A DNA stretch of 48,435 bases from Planctomycetia bacterium. Lineage in GTDB: Bacteria > Planctomycetota > Planctomycetia > Pirellulales > Thermoguttaceae. Below, in pieces: positions 1 through 7,035 of this stretch. Made by a program: the position numbers and the translations under genes. The stretch spans positions 1 to 48,435 of the forward strand of contig JAUNBJ010000014.1 of the NCBI GenBank assembly GCA_030535245.1, in the 5' to 3' direction. Every line of letters starts with the position of its first letter. The first letter of the stretch is position 1. The notes below the pieces were generated by a model. It ran no database searches and had not been told where the DNA came from. It worked only from the letters and a program-made list of their open reading frames with translations.

Positions 1-371
1 CCCCTCCGAAAACTTTTAGGCTAATGTTGTTTATTTTTTGGACACAGCACTAGTAAAAAGTTTTGGGAGGTGGGGTCTGGGGAGGAACCTCTTTTTCAAA
101 AGGGTTCCTCCCCAGAGGCTGGAAGTGTGATTGTTAGAACTATCGCGCTTCCAGCCTTTTGAGAGGAAACATTTTTGAAAAATTGTTTCCTCTCAAACTC
201 TCCTTCAAAAAACTTTTAGTACGCTCACTACGTTCGCTTTTATTAATATTTATTTTCTTTTTATCCTATTTATGACATGGATGCAGCACCAGGAAGGGGG
301 GGCGCTGTCAGGAAGGCGGTTTTCCGGTACAATGTTTTTTGTCCTTTAGAAATTCAAAGACAGGAGCGAAA
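1..371. repeat. Non-coding region with three tandem hairpins
   Basis: No credible gene lies here. Three strong stem-loops follow one another: 77-89 with 103-115 (13 bp, CTGGGGAGGAACC paired with its complement), 117-125 with 148-156 (9 bp, GGCTGGAAG), and 161-171 with 184-194 (11 bp, GAGAGGAAACA). A related AAAACTTTTAG string occurs near 7-19 and 207-218, which suggests an internally repeated dispersed element. It could be a composite terminator for a gene left of the window or an intergenic repeat family; the sequence alone does not decide. Confidence 0.6.
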
Positions 372-1946
372 ATGGAAAAACGACTTTGGGTGTTGGAAGC
401 ACTGTTGATTTTCGCGGCGTTTGCGCTTTTTGGCGCGTATGCGGTGCCGGACGTGAACGAGGCGCATTATCTTGGAAAAGCGGCGTTCTTCTGGAATCCG
501 GACTATGCCCCGAACGACTTTTTCCTCTCGTCGCCCGATGCGCATGCGGTGTTTTACCTGTCGTTTGGCTGGCTGACACGCTGCTTCGACATCAACACCG
601 TGGCATGGATCGGACGCGTTCTGACCTGGCTTCTGCTGGCTGCCGGGTGGCTTTCCATGACGCGGGCAATCCTTGGAAAATGGGGAATGGGATTGTTTAG
701 CGCGTTGGTTTTCCTGACCGTTCAGTCTCGCTTTTCGTTTGCTGGCGAATGGGTCGTCGGTGGAGTCGAGGCGAAGGGGTTTGCGTTTGCGTTGATGTTT
801 TTCGGTCTGGGAGCGTGGTTTCGCGGGCACTGGAACCGTTGCTGGGTCTTGCTGGGATGTTCGGCGATGTTCCACGTTCTGGTCGGTGGCTGGGCGATTT
901 TGGGCGTGGGAGTTTCCTGGCTGATTTTGCGGAACTACGGCGGCGACCGGGAAGCCCCCAAACTGGTTTCCATGCTCCCGTGGCTGACGCTGGCGTTTTT
1001 GCTCTCGCTTCCGGCGCTGGTTCCCGCGTTGCTTTTGAATCGGGACGTCCCGTCGCAGGCGGTGGAGATCGCCGACAAACTGTACGTCTTTGAGCGTTTG
1101 CCGCACCACCTGCTGTTGAGTTTCATTGCGCAAAGGACGCCGGACAAGCTGATCTATTTCGGCGGGCTGTTCCTGATTTGGAGTTACCTGGCCTGCCGCC
1201 CACGTTTTTCCGACGCCGACATGCGCCTGCGAACGTTCGTTTACGCCAGTTTGATGTTCATGGCGTGTGGGTGGGGAATCAATCTGTTTCTCAACACGCA
1301 TCCCGCCACGGTCGCGGCACTTTTGCGGTTTTACTGGTTCCGGCTGGTGGACGTGACGTTGCCCATGGGGGTGGCGGTCGTCGGAGTGCTGTTTTGCTCC
1401 CAAACCACCATGCCAGGCGATCGAAACTGGAAACTACGACGCGGAATCCTGACGGCGGCGCTGCTTTTCCTCGCCTGCCTTGCAATGACCGATTCCCTGC
1501 GACGGCTGGCTCAAAACGCACCTCCACGAAGCTGTTCCGGAGCCGCGAAATATACCGACTGGCTGGCTCTGTGCGATTATGTGAAAAACAACACGGAACC
1601 TGCCGACATCTTTGCCGTTCCCTACACCACCCGAACGTTTACATGGTATACAAATCGTCCGGTAGTAGGGGTCTGGAAAGACATTCCGCAGGACGCGTCC
1701 CATCTGGTTGCGTGGTGGAACCGAATGCAAATGCAATATTACGGACTGGATTTGACGTCTCCCGTTCATGCTTACGGACGCTTACGGTCGTTCGGACTTT
1801 TGCCACGAGAACGGTTCGGAAAAATGAAAGAACGGTATCAGGTGAAATACGTCGTCAGTGTGAAAGGCGACTTCCCGGAGAAACCGGTGTACGAAAACGG
1901 AGCGTTCGGGCTGTGGAAGATTGAGGATTTGATGGAAAATAAATGA
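372..1946 (+). CDS. Polytopic membrane protein, DUF6798-like
   Basis: A 524-residue integral membrane protein. The start at 372 follows an AGGAG ribosome-binding site; an upstream in-frame ATG at 339 lacks one. The N-terminal three quarters consist of roughly ten hydrophobic segments, beginning with one at residues 5-25. An early motif PDVNEAHYLGKA, followed by a WNPDY..NDFF string, matches my memory of planctomycete proteins annotated with a C-terminal DUF6798 domain. The soluble tail (about 390-524) holds PADIFAVPYTTRTF and VGVWKDIP strings. The architecture resembles GT-C glycosyltransferase or dolichol-mannosyltransferase-like proteins, but I see no catalytic signature and assign no reaction. 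It converges on the DUF374 gene with a 9-bp gap. Confidence 0.72.
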   Translation: MEKRLWVLEALLIFAAFALFGAYAVPDVNEAHYLGKAAFFWNPDYAPNDFFLSSPDAHAVFYLSFGWLTRCFDINTVAWIGRVLTWLLLAAGWLSMTRAILGKWGMGLFSALVFLTVQSRFSFAGEWVVGGVEAKGFAFALMFFGLGAWFRGHWNRCWVLLGCSAMFHVLVGGWAILGVGVSWLILRNYGGDREAPKLVSMLPWLTLAFLLSLPALVPALLLNRDVPSQAVEIADKLYVFERLPHHLLLSFIAQRTPDKLIYFGGLFLIWSYLACRPRFSDADMRLRTFVYASLMFMACGWGINLFLNTHPATVAALLRFYWFRLVDVTLPMGVAVVGVLFCSQTTMPGDRNWKLRRGILTAALLFLACLAMTDSLRRLAQNAPPRSCSGAAKYTDWLALCDYVKNNTEPADIFAVPYTTRTFTWYTNRPVVGVWKDIPQDASHLVAWWNRMQMQYYGLDLTSPVHAYGRLRSFGLLPRERFGKMKERYQVKYVVSVKGDFPEKPVYENGAFGLWKIEDLMENK

Positions 1947-1955
1947 TGGCACCTT

Positions 1956-2699
1956 CTAAAAACCGCTTCCTCCAACCGTTTCTTTCCAGTTGTCGGGGAG
2001 CATGGGGCGGTGATCCAGCACCTTTTCCCCTTCCCGAATCGTCCCGGAGCAGGCCCATTCCTCGGCCTCCCCGGTGACGGTACGCAATTTTTCTTCCAAC
2101 ATCACACGGTAATCTTCCAGTTCCGACATTTTCAGTTTGGGCACCTGAATTTTTTCCGGAAAAATCAGCCGGGCACGCGAAAATGGCTTCGGAATCGCGA
2201 ACCGATCCCACGAGTTCATACGCCACGGTCGATAAAACCCCATCCCCGTCGGCACGATCGGTACCCCCAGCCGCGACGCCATGAACAACGTCCCCAGCGT
2301 CATTTGACGCCGTGGCCCCTGGGGACCGTCCGGCATGAGCGTGAGGTGGTATCCCGCCTTCCCGATGGACAACATCTGCCGCAGCGCTTCCGTTCCGCCA
2401 TGATTCGTGGAACCACGAAAGATTTTGAACCCCATGAACTCCGCCAGGTGCGACACGATCTCGGCATCCCGATGTTTGGATGTGATCGTGGCCACGCGGC
2501 AGTTTCCAAAAAACGCCACCGGTAGAAGAATGTATTCGTGCCAAAAGGCGTACAAAAGCGGCTGGCACGAGGCTTCGGATTTGGGATCCATCGACGGGTC
2601 GGCAGACCAGTATCGTGCGTCCAACGTGGACATGTACCGGTAGTACGCCGCCGCCCCGGCCCAGCCAATCATTCGGGAATAGAAAAGAGGAACACGCAT
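1956..2699 (-). CDS. DUF374 lysophospholipid acyltransferase-like protein
   Basis: 247 residues, the normal size for DUF374 proteins of the LPLAT superfamily. Visible family motifs are FWHEYILLP, TSKHRDAEIV (the H-x-D-type acyl-transfer motif), FRGSTNHGGTEAL (the phosphate-binding arginine-glycine block), LMPDGPQGPRR, and GVPIVPTG near the C-terminus. Members are thought to transfer acyl chains to lipid A precursors or lysophospholipids at the inner membrane; the exact acceptor cannot be read from sequence. The short N-terminal hydrophobic stretch fits a peripheral membrane protein. The gene runs toward the DUF6798-like gene and away from tRNA-Lys. Confidence 0.88.
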   Translation of the reverse strand: MRVPLFYSRMIGWAGAAAYYRYMSTLDARYWSADPSMDPKSEASCQPLLYAFWHEYILLPVAFFGNCRVATITSKHRDAEIVSHLAEFMGFKIFRGSTNHGGTEALRQMLSIGKAGYHLTLMPDGPQGPRRQMTLGTLFMASRLGVPIVPTGMGFYRPWRMNSWDRFAIPKPFSRARLIFPEKIQVPKLKMSELEDYRVMLEEKLRTVTGEAEEWACSGTIREGEKVLDHRPMLPDNWKETVGGSGF

Positions 2700-2877
2700 T
2701 TTCTACGAAACTAAGGATGAATTGGAAATTTCGCAATAAAATTTTACGGAATTGCTGTCGACCACGACCATAACGCTTCGTATTATACCATTTCTCAAAA
2801 TTTTGGAAAGACCAAACCTCCACCCATGAAAAAGAACGGCCCACACAACCGCCATGAACCATTCATCCCCCTCCCCC

Positions 2878-2905
2878 TTGTTAAAAAACAGGGTTGTGCT
2901 AGAAT
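2878..2905 (+). promoter_or_regulatory. Promoter of tRNA-Lys
   Basis: A TTGTTA box at 2878-2883 and a TAGAAT box at 2900-2905 are separated by 16 bp. This places transcription start near 2912, about 11 nt before the mature tRNA 5' end. The match is good but not perfect. Confidence 0.55.
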
Positions 2906-2922
2906 GCTCCGTTACAGTGTTT

Positions 2923-2995
2923 GAGAATGTAGCTCAGTCGGTAGAGCAACTGACTTTTAATCCGTAGGTCATGGGTTCAAGTCCCATCATTCTCA
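2923..2995 (+). tRNA. tRNA-Lys(TTT), prophage integration target
   Basis: A 73-nt cloverleaf. The acceptor stem GAGAATG/CATTCTC is perfect (7 bp), with discriminator A2995 and no encoded CCA. The anticodon loop is CTTTTAA with TTT at 2956-2958, and the T stem is ATGGG/CCCAT with loop TTCAAGT. The anticodon stem ACTGA/TCCGT has one T-C mismatch at position 29:41. The 3' 24 nt lie in the 42-nt attL core, so the gene is kept whole by the prophage. Confidence 0.95.
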
Positions 2996-3013
2996 CTATC
3001 CGCACGTCCCGTA
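2972..3013 (+). other. attL core (tRNA-Lys 3' end plus 18 nt)
   Basis: Identical over 42 nt to 37234-37275. It starts at TGGGTTCAAG in the T arm and ends at CGTCCCGTA after the tRNA. Beyond the core the two flanks stay recognisably related (GGGTGAGATACG, then TTGGTACGT-TCTGG), showing that the incoming phage brought its own version of the tRNA trailer. Confidence 0.93.
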
Positions 3014-3098
3014 TTTTGCGGGGTGAGATACGAGTAGGGATTCACTACCCCGAAATTCTAACCAAAAGTTGGTACGTATCTGGTAGCGGACCGAAAGC

Positions 3099-3138
3099 CC
3101 CTGCGTTTTTCGTCTTGTGGTACGCAGGGGTTTTTTTA
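3099..3138 (+). terminator. Intrinsic terminator after tRNA-Lys/attL
   Basis: CCCCTGCGT pairs with ACGCAGGGG across a loop and is followed by seven T. It occupies the position that a different-sequence hairpin (37367-37407) holds beside attR, so the prophage appears to replace the host terminator of the tRNA with its own. Confidence 0.8.
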
Positions 3139-3249
3139 TTTCTTGAAATAAACATGGGACAAACACCCATAACCATTAAAATAGGCAGAATTGGCAAAAT
3201 ACACCCGGCATTAAACCCCTCTAATTTTTGCCCGAAAAAGAGGGGGCTA

Positions 3250-3278
3250 TTGACGATAGGACGGCAAGGGGGTATATT
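3250..3278 (+). promoter_or_regulatory. Promoter of left structured ncRNA
   Basis: TTGACG at 3250-3255, a 17-bp spacer, and TATATT at 3273-3278. This near-consensus sigma70-type promoter predicts a start near 3285, a few bases before the first conserved hairpin. No ribosome-binding site or sizeable ORF follows, so the product should be an untranslated RNA. Confidence 0.7.
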
Positions 3279-3284
3279 CCACAC

Positions 3285-3467
3285 CATGAGGTCGGGAGTA
3301 GTGCCCCGAACCCCAAACCACAAGACGCTCTGCGGTAATCTGCCGGAAAGTGTCTGAACCAAACCAAAAATAAACGTCGTCGGGAGACGTTCCGAAAAAA
3401 TGGGCATTGTTGCAGCAATCCCATTCCAGCGGCTACATGGTCCCGACGCCATGCGGCCGTTTTTTTA
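3285..3467 (+). ncRNA. Structured ncRNA, copy 1 (about 180 nt)
   Basis: A predicted transcript from the promoter at 3250-3278 to an intrinsic terminator at 3431-3467. Its helices are P1, TCGGG 3292-3296 with CCCGA 3305-3309; P2, GACGC 3324-3328 with GTGTC 3350-3354, enclosing CGGTA 3333-3337 with TGCCG 3341-3345; P3, AACGTC 3373-3378 with GACGTT 3386-3391; P4, AATGGG..ATTG with CAAT..CCCATT, 3399-3425. P1 and P2 recur at 5260-5324. Differences fall in pairing positions and keep them paired (G-C to G-U in P1; U-G to C-G in P2), which is evidence for RNA-level selection. I do not recognise it as a known family. It sits directly before the TcmP/radical SAM operon. Confidence 0.68.
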
Positions 3468-3539
3468 TTTCCCAGATTTGGAATCCAATCCTAATTACTT
3501 TGTCCGAAATGAACAAGCGGATTGATTTTAATCCAACCA

Positions 3540-3564
3540 CCCTGCCGGGGGCGTTATCCCGGCG
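3540..3564. repeat. 25-nt direct repeat B, left copy
   Basis: Starts CCCTGCCGGG and ends TATCCCGGCG, with an internal CCGGG/CCCGG hairpin. It is identical to 5222-5246. The left copy lies just upstream of the -35 box of the two-gene operon, so it is not in that mRNA; the right copy lies 11 nt after the operon's last stop codon. The two copies therefore bracket promoter plus genes as a cassette of about 1.7 kb. Confidence 0.8.
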
Positions 3565-3585
3565 GTAGAGTAAAGCGAAGTGACG

Positions 3586-3614
3586 TTGACCTTTCACGAA
3601 AATTAAACTACAAT
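3586..3614 (+). promoter_or_regulatory. Promoter of TcmP-like/radical SAM operon
   Basis: TTGACC at 3586-3591, a 17-bp spacer, and TACAAT at 3609-3614. Predicted start is near 3621, giving a very short leader that contains the AAGGA ribosome-binding site before the ATG at 3637. Confidence 0.7.
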
Positions 3615-3636
3615 GATATTTTTAAGGATATGAGTG

Positions 3637-4476
3637 ATGAGACCTGTGTGCGATATCCGACAACGGAAATTCCCGGAATGCAAAGAATGTAAAAATAAAG
3701 AGGAACGGGAACAAAATTCCAGTGATGGAATTTGTTGTATAAAATCTGAACTGGATGCTTTGCCGCTTCGTTACATCGAACTCTGTTCCGGGCCGGGAAG
3801 GTGTTCCACCAGAGATGGATGGGAGCAAGACGGGACGGCTTTGGCAATTCTGAACCATCCTGATTATGAAAATATCGCAGACGCTATTTTCATTGACTAT
3901 AATCAGGATGTCGTGGACACCCTGAACCAGCGAATTCAAAACCTCTCCATTTCTAACGCAAAAGCCTATTTGGGCGATTATAACAATCCTCAATCCATTC
4001 TCGCCGCGATGCGGAGCAGGCGATTTGATGGTTTAACGTTGTGTCTGGTGGACCCGACGGACTGCTCCGTTCCTTTTGATACGATTCAAACCATTTACAA
4101 TGAATCCAACCAAAAATGTGACTTCATCATTTCCTTTTTCCGAAAAACGGATTTCCATCGTAATTGCATTGAAGCCACGACAAATTCCAATTTTCAAGAA
4201 GCCAGAGAAAAATACCAACGATTTCTTGGAAATTCCCATTTTTTTACACGATCGGACGTACGAGATGCTGCGGAATTCAGTCACCGTGACCGGATTTCAG
4301 AATTGTTTCGGAAGGACTATGCTGGCAGTTTGAAACGGATGGGGTTAATCTATCAGGATACGGTAGGTATCGACAACATCTACAACTTGCTATTTGCAAC
4401 ATCCAATCCCAGAGGTTTGGATTTTTGGAATAAAGCAAGAAAATACGCCCCAAATGGGCAAGGAACTTTGTTCTAG
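3637..4476 (+). CDS. tcmP: Three-Cys-motif partner protein (TcmP-like)
   Basis: 279 residues. The ATG at 3637 has AAGGA upstream; an in-frame GTG at 3634 is possible. The fold is that of TcmP partners of radical SAM-like proteins: a Rossmann-type motif YIELCSGPG at 46-54 (like motif I of methyltransferases), then FIDYNQDVVDTL, a central LCLVDPTD strand, CDFIISFFR, and a C-terminal LLFATSNPRGLDFWNKARK typical of the family end. The N-terminus is unusually Cys-rich (C5, C15, C18, C33, C34). It is 9 nt upstream of a radical SAM gene, the expected pairing. The biochemical role of TcmP is unknown; modification of a nucleic acid or peptide is inference. Placement beside attL with its own promoter marks it as lysogen-expressed cargo. 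Confidence 0.75.
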   Translation: MRPVCDIRQRKFPECKECKNKEEREQNSSDGICCIKSELDALPLRYIELCSGPGRCSTRDGWEQDGTALAILNHPDYENIADAIFIDYNQDVVDTLNQRIQNLSISNAKAYLGDYNNPQSILAAMRSRRFDGLTLCLVDPTDCSVPFDTIQTIYNESNQKCDFIISFFRKTDFHRNCIEATTNSNFQEAREKYQRFLGNSHFFTRSDVRDAAEFSHRDRISELFRKDYAGSLKRMGLIYQDTVGIDNIYNLLFATSNPRGLDFWNKARKYAPNGQGTLF

Positions 4477-4485
4477 GAGGGAACC

Positions 4486-5211
4486 ATGAACGTTATTTAC
4501 GAACCTAAAGGACGAGCAAAGGAGTATTCCGACCTTGCGTGCAATCTTTACATGGGCTGCCCTCATGGGTGTAAATACTGTTTCGCTCCAGCTTGTATGC
4601 GGAAGTCGCCCGACCAGTGGCATTCCGCGACCACGCCCCGAAGAAACGTTATTGACTTATTCCGCAAAGATGCTCAGTCGCTTCGTGGCGACCAACGGAA
4701 AATCCTGTTTAGTTTTTTATCCGACCCTTACCAGCCGATGGAAGAAGAATTGCACCTCACAAGGCAGGCTTTGGAAATTGTGAAATTTTACCGCCTGAAA
4801 AGTCAGGTGTTGACGAAAGGACTGTCAAAATACATCCTTCCAGACCTGCAACTCATGAAGGACGCGGGAACGGAACTGGGGGTCACCCTCTGTTTCATGG
4901 ACGATTCCAAAAGGCAGGAATGGGAACCGGAAGCGGCACCCGTTCGGGATCGGCTGGCAACGCTCAAAGCTGCTCACGAAATGGGCATTTATACTTGGGT
5001 GAGTTTGGAACCGGTGATTGACCCACAGGAAGCCCTCGCCGTCATCCGAACCGCCACGCCTTTTGTCGATTTTTGGAAAGTCGGCAAGCTGAATCACATG
5101 AAAGCCGTGGAAGAAGGAATCGACTGGAAGGCATTCCGGCAGCAGGTTCAGGATTTGCTGGACAAATACCACGCGAACTATTACATCAAAAATGACCTGA
5201 GAAATTTATAA
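4486..5211 (+). CDS. Radical SAM protein, SPL-like, partner of TcmP
   Basis: 241 residues, start preceded by AGGAGG. The 4Fe-4S/SAM motif CX3CX2C is C25-PHG-C29-KY-C32 in the string MGCPHGCKYCFAP. Further TIM-barrel landmarks are FLSDPYQPMEEE, SQVLTKG, GVTLCFMDD and TWVSLEPVIDP, as in the spore-photoproduct-lyase-like and Gp37/Gp68-like (DUF5131) group found in phages and paired with TcmP. The family acts by reductive cleavage of S-adenosylmethionine; the substrate is unknown here. It is translationally close to the upstream TcmP gene (9-nt gap) and followed immediately by direct repeat B and ncRNA copy 2. The shortness (full SPL enzymes exceed 300 residues) suggests a minimal core enzyme. 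Confidence 0.82.
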   Translation: MNVIYEPKGRAKEYSDLACNLYMGCPHGCKYCFAPACMRKSPDQWHSATTPRRNVIDLFRKDAQSLRGDQRKILFSFLSDPYQPMEEELHLTRQALEIVKFYRLKSQVLTKGLSKYILPDLQLMKDAGTELGVTLCFMDDSKRQEWEPEAAPVRDRLATLKAAHEMGIYTWVSLEPVIDPQEALAVIRTATPFVDFWKVGKLNHMKAVEEGIDWKAFRQQVQDLLDKYHANYYIKNDLRNL

Positions 5212-5221
5212 ACCTCAACCG

Positions 5222-5246
5222 CCCTGCCGGGGGCGTTATCCCGGCG
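5222..5246. repeat. 25-nt direct repeat B, right copy
   Basis: Identical to 3540-3564. It begins 11 nt after the radical SAM stop codon and is followed after 13 nt by the P1 hairpin of ncRNA copy 2. Confidence 0.8.
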
Positions 5247-5253
5247 AAAACCG

Positions 5254-5382
5254 TGGGAATCGGGAGTAGTGCTCCGAAACTCACAAACCACAAGACGCTC
5301 TGCGGCAATCTGCCGGGGGGTGTCTGCCCCAAAACAATAATCGGAACAATCGGAACATCCGGAGCATTCCGGGCGTTTTTGT
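5254..5382 (+). ncRNA. Structured ncRNA motif, copy 2
   Basis: Repeats P1 (TCGG 5260-5263 with CCGA 5274-5277) and P2 (GACGC 5294-5298 with GTGTC 5320-5324, enclosing CGGCA 5303-5307 with TGCCG 5311-5315) of the left ncRNA. The joining string CAAACCACAAGACGCTCTGC is kept unchanged. It ends in a hairpin CCGGA-GCAT-TCCGG (5359-5372) followed by GCG and five T, an intrinsic terminator. No clear promoter lies directly upstream, so it may be the processed 3' UTR of the TcmP/radical SAM operon. P3 and P4 of copy 1 are replaced by a GGA-rich stretch (ATCGGAAC twice, then CCGGAG). Confidence 0.6.
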
Positions 5383-5513
5383 ACCGGTATTGTTTGCCTA
5401 ATCCCTGAATCCTTTGGACTTTGCCTATTTTTGTGGTAAATTTCCAATGCAGGGATGTGCATTGTCAACAGGGACGTTTTTCCAAATGTGGCTTATCACG
5501 AGGAGAAACAAAA

Positions 5514-6581
5514 ATGGAAAAGACAAAATACCGAAAACTCGGTGATTTGTTGGCGGAACACTTGGAACTGGTGAACCTTCGGCCCGAAGTTGCGGCGGCT
5601 CTCATACGAAGCCTGACGGAGCCGAAAGAGAAAAACGGTTTGAGCGACGAAATGACACTCACCGAATTTTACACCGCTTACTACAAGCCCAATGTTTCGG
5701 TAGCGAACGACAGGGATAAAAACACGATGGAACAACGAGAACGAGCCTTACGATATTGGGCCGAAGCCACTGGCGACCCAGCCTTGCGAGACATCGACAC
5801 CGCGACACTGACGCAGTTCGTCACGTGGTATAGGAGCCGCACGTCCAACCGTCGCCGCCCGCACTCCCCCGCGAGTATCCGCAAAGATTGCATGGCATTG
5901 GCCAGTATTTTGACCATGGCCGGCCCAAAGCAGTTTGGCTCGAAAATTCCGCCGGAATACCGAAACGCCGCCGAACTAATTCCCGCCCCGCCCGCTTTCC
6001 CAAAAATCCGGGTCGCGAAAGATGTTTCCCCAAAAACGCCCCGGCTCCGCGAACTGGAAGCGATCCTCCGGAATTGCGACGCCGCACAGGGGCCGCGTTT
6101 CGATGGGTGCGAACCGGGAACGTGGTGGCGGGCACTCTACCTGTTCGTTTACAACACGGGCGTGCGGCGTGGCGACATCCTACAGGTTGGCCGCTGGGAA
6201 CATGTGCAGGACTGGGACGGACAAAACGTTTACGTGATTTCCTCCCGAACGGAAAAGGAAAAAATGGAAAAAATAATCCCGCTCACGAAACACGCCATGG
6301 AAGCCCTTTATATGCTGCCTTGCAATCATCCGCACGACTACATTTTCCCATTTCCATGGTGCGAAACAACCTACCGCCGCTGGCAGTGTCAAATTTTAGA
6401 CGCCGCCGGAATCCCCTACCAGCGGGGTGGTCTCCACGCCATCCGCCGGCTCGTGGGTACCACATGCCCGAACGCTCAAAAAGTTTTGGGGCACACAACC
6501 GCCGAAACCACACGGCTGCACTACCAGAGCATCGCAACCGTCGAAAGCTCACTCGAAACACTCAGACAACCCGAATTTTAA
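5514..6581 (+). CDS. int: Tyrosine recombinase, phage integrase
   Basis: 355 residues. The start at 5514 has GAGGAG upstream; the in-frame ATG at 5421 lacks one. Catalytic residues are visible: R218 in TGVRRGDIL, H308 and R311 in HAIRR, H327 in GHTTAET, and nucleophile Y337 in LHYQ. An N-terminal SAM-like core-binding domain (about 50-160) begins TLTEFYTAYYKP. It should integrate and excise the prophage at the 42-nt att sequence in tRNA-Lys. The gene lies near attL and is transcribed inward. It follows the cargo cassette rather than abutting attL. No excisionase was identified; a small early protein (7036 or 7297) could serve. Confidence 0.95.
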   Translation: MEKTKYRKLGDLLAEHLELVNLRPEVAAALIRSLTEPKEKNGLSDEMTLTEFYTAYYKPNVSVANDRDKNTMEQRERALRYWAEATGDPALRDIDTATLTQFVTWYRSRTSNRRRPHSPASIRKDCMALASILTMAGPKQFGSKIPPEYRNAAELIPAPPAFPKIRVAKDVSPKTPRLRELEAILRNCDAAQGPRFDGCEPGTWWRALYLFVYNTGVRRGDILQVGRWEHVQDWDGQNVYVISSRTEKEKMEKIIPLTKHAMEALYMLPCNHPHDYIFPFPWCETTYRRWQCQILDAAGIPYQRGGLHAIRRLVGTTCPNAQKVLGHTTAETTRLHYQSIATVESSLETLRQPEF

Positions 6582-6656
6582 CCGAAAAAAGGAACGATTT
6601 TTTAACCAAACCGGGGTATACGATGATGAATGTTTATGATAAAATGGAGGTTTTAG

Positions 6657-6935
6657 ATGTGTGCTTTGAAAAAAAAGACGATGGAAAATATGATGACACC
6701 CGCAAGAAAAGAGCCGGACAAGTCGACTTATGCAGGTCGCTTTGCCATGCGGTTGAGAGAGTTGAGATTGAAGGCTGGACTGACCGCCGAGGAAGCCGCA
6801 GAAAAAATCGGAGTTGCAACGATCACAATCTACGATTGGGAATCGTGCAAAAACTTGCCAAGAGCAAGCAAATATCCAGCCATTGCCTCTTCTTACAAAT
6901 TATCAATGGTACGAGACGTTCTGCCACAAGAATAA
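6657..6935 (+). CDS. XRE-family helix-turn-helix regulator
   Basis: 92 residues, start preceded by GGAGG with 6-nt spacing. The HTH spans about residues 28-78: MRLRELRLKAGLTAEEAAEKIG, then VATITIYDWESCKNLP, with the usual recognition helix before the W. It is the only Cro/CI-type DNA-binding protein in the early region and is a candidate lysogeny or early-gene repressor. Two matching palindromes (6949-6965 and 6979-6997), the second lying between promoter boxes, follow its stop codon and control the next operon. It lacks a peptidase S24 domain, so RecA-linked induction by self-cleavage is not expected. Confidence 0.88.
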   Translation: MCALKKKTMENMMTPARKEPDKSTYAGRFAMRLRELRLKAGLTAEEAAEKIGVATITIYDWESCKNLPRASKYPAIASSYKLSMVRDVLPQE

Positions 6936-6948
6936 ATTTCTATAACAA

Positions 6949-6997
6949 TTATGGAAAAACCATAACTCCCCTCTTGGCATTATGGAGTATCCATAAT
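6949..6997. promoter_or_regulatory. Paired palindromic operators, probable repressor sites
   Basis: O1 is TTATGG-AAAAA-CCATAA (6949-6965); O2 is ATTATGG-AGTAT-CCATAAT (6979-6997). The half-sites are identical and dyad centres are 31 bp apart, close to three helical turns, allowing cooperative binding on one face. O2 exactly fills the region between the -35 and -10 boxes of the following promoter. Confidence 0.75.
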
Positions 6998-7002
6998 ATA
7001 AT
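6975..7002 (+). promoter_or_regulatory. Early promoter overlapping operator O2
   Basis: TTGGCA at 6975-6980, a 16-bp spacer and a perfect TATAAT at 6997-7002. Predicted start is near 7009 and it drives the gene at 7036. O2 lies within the spacer, so bound repressor would exclude RNA polymerase. Confidence 0.68.
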
Positions 7003-7035
7003 AACCTCAGTAATTCTGACTTACGGAGGTACAAA

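Noticed and set aside
354..1403. 349-codon minus-strand open frame
   Set aside because: Antisense shadow of the membrane protein at 372-1946; composition is Arg/Gln/His-rich and lacks any domain.
1855..2862. 335-codon minus-strand open frame
   Set aside because: Overlaps the DUF374 gene in another frame; the DUF374 frame holds the acyltransferase motifs.
3014..5513. Retron or diversity-generating element near the structured RNAs
   Set aside because: No reverse transcriptase or template/variable repeat is present anywhere in the window.
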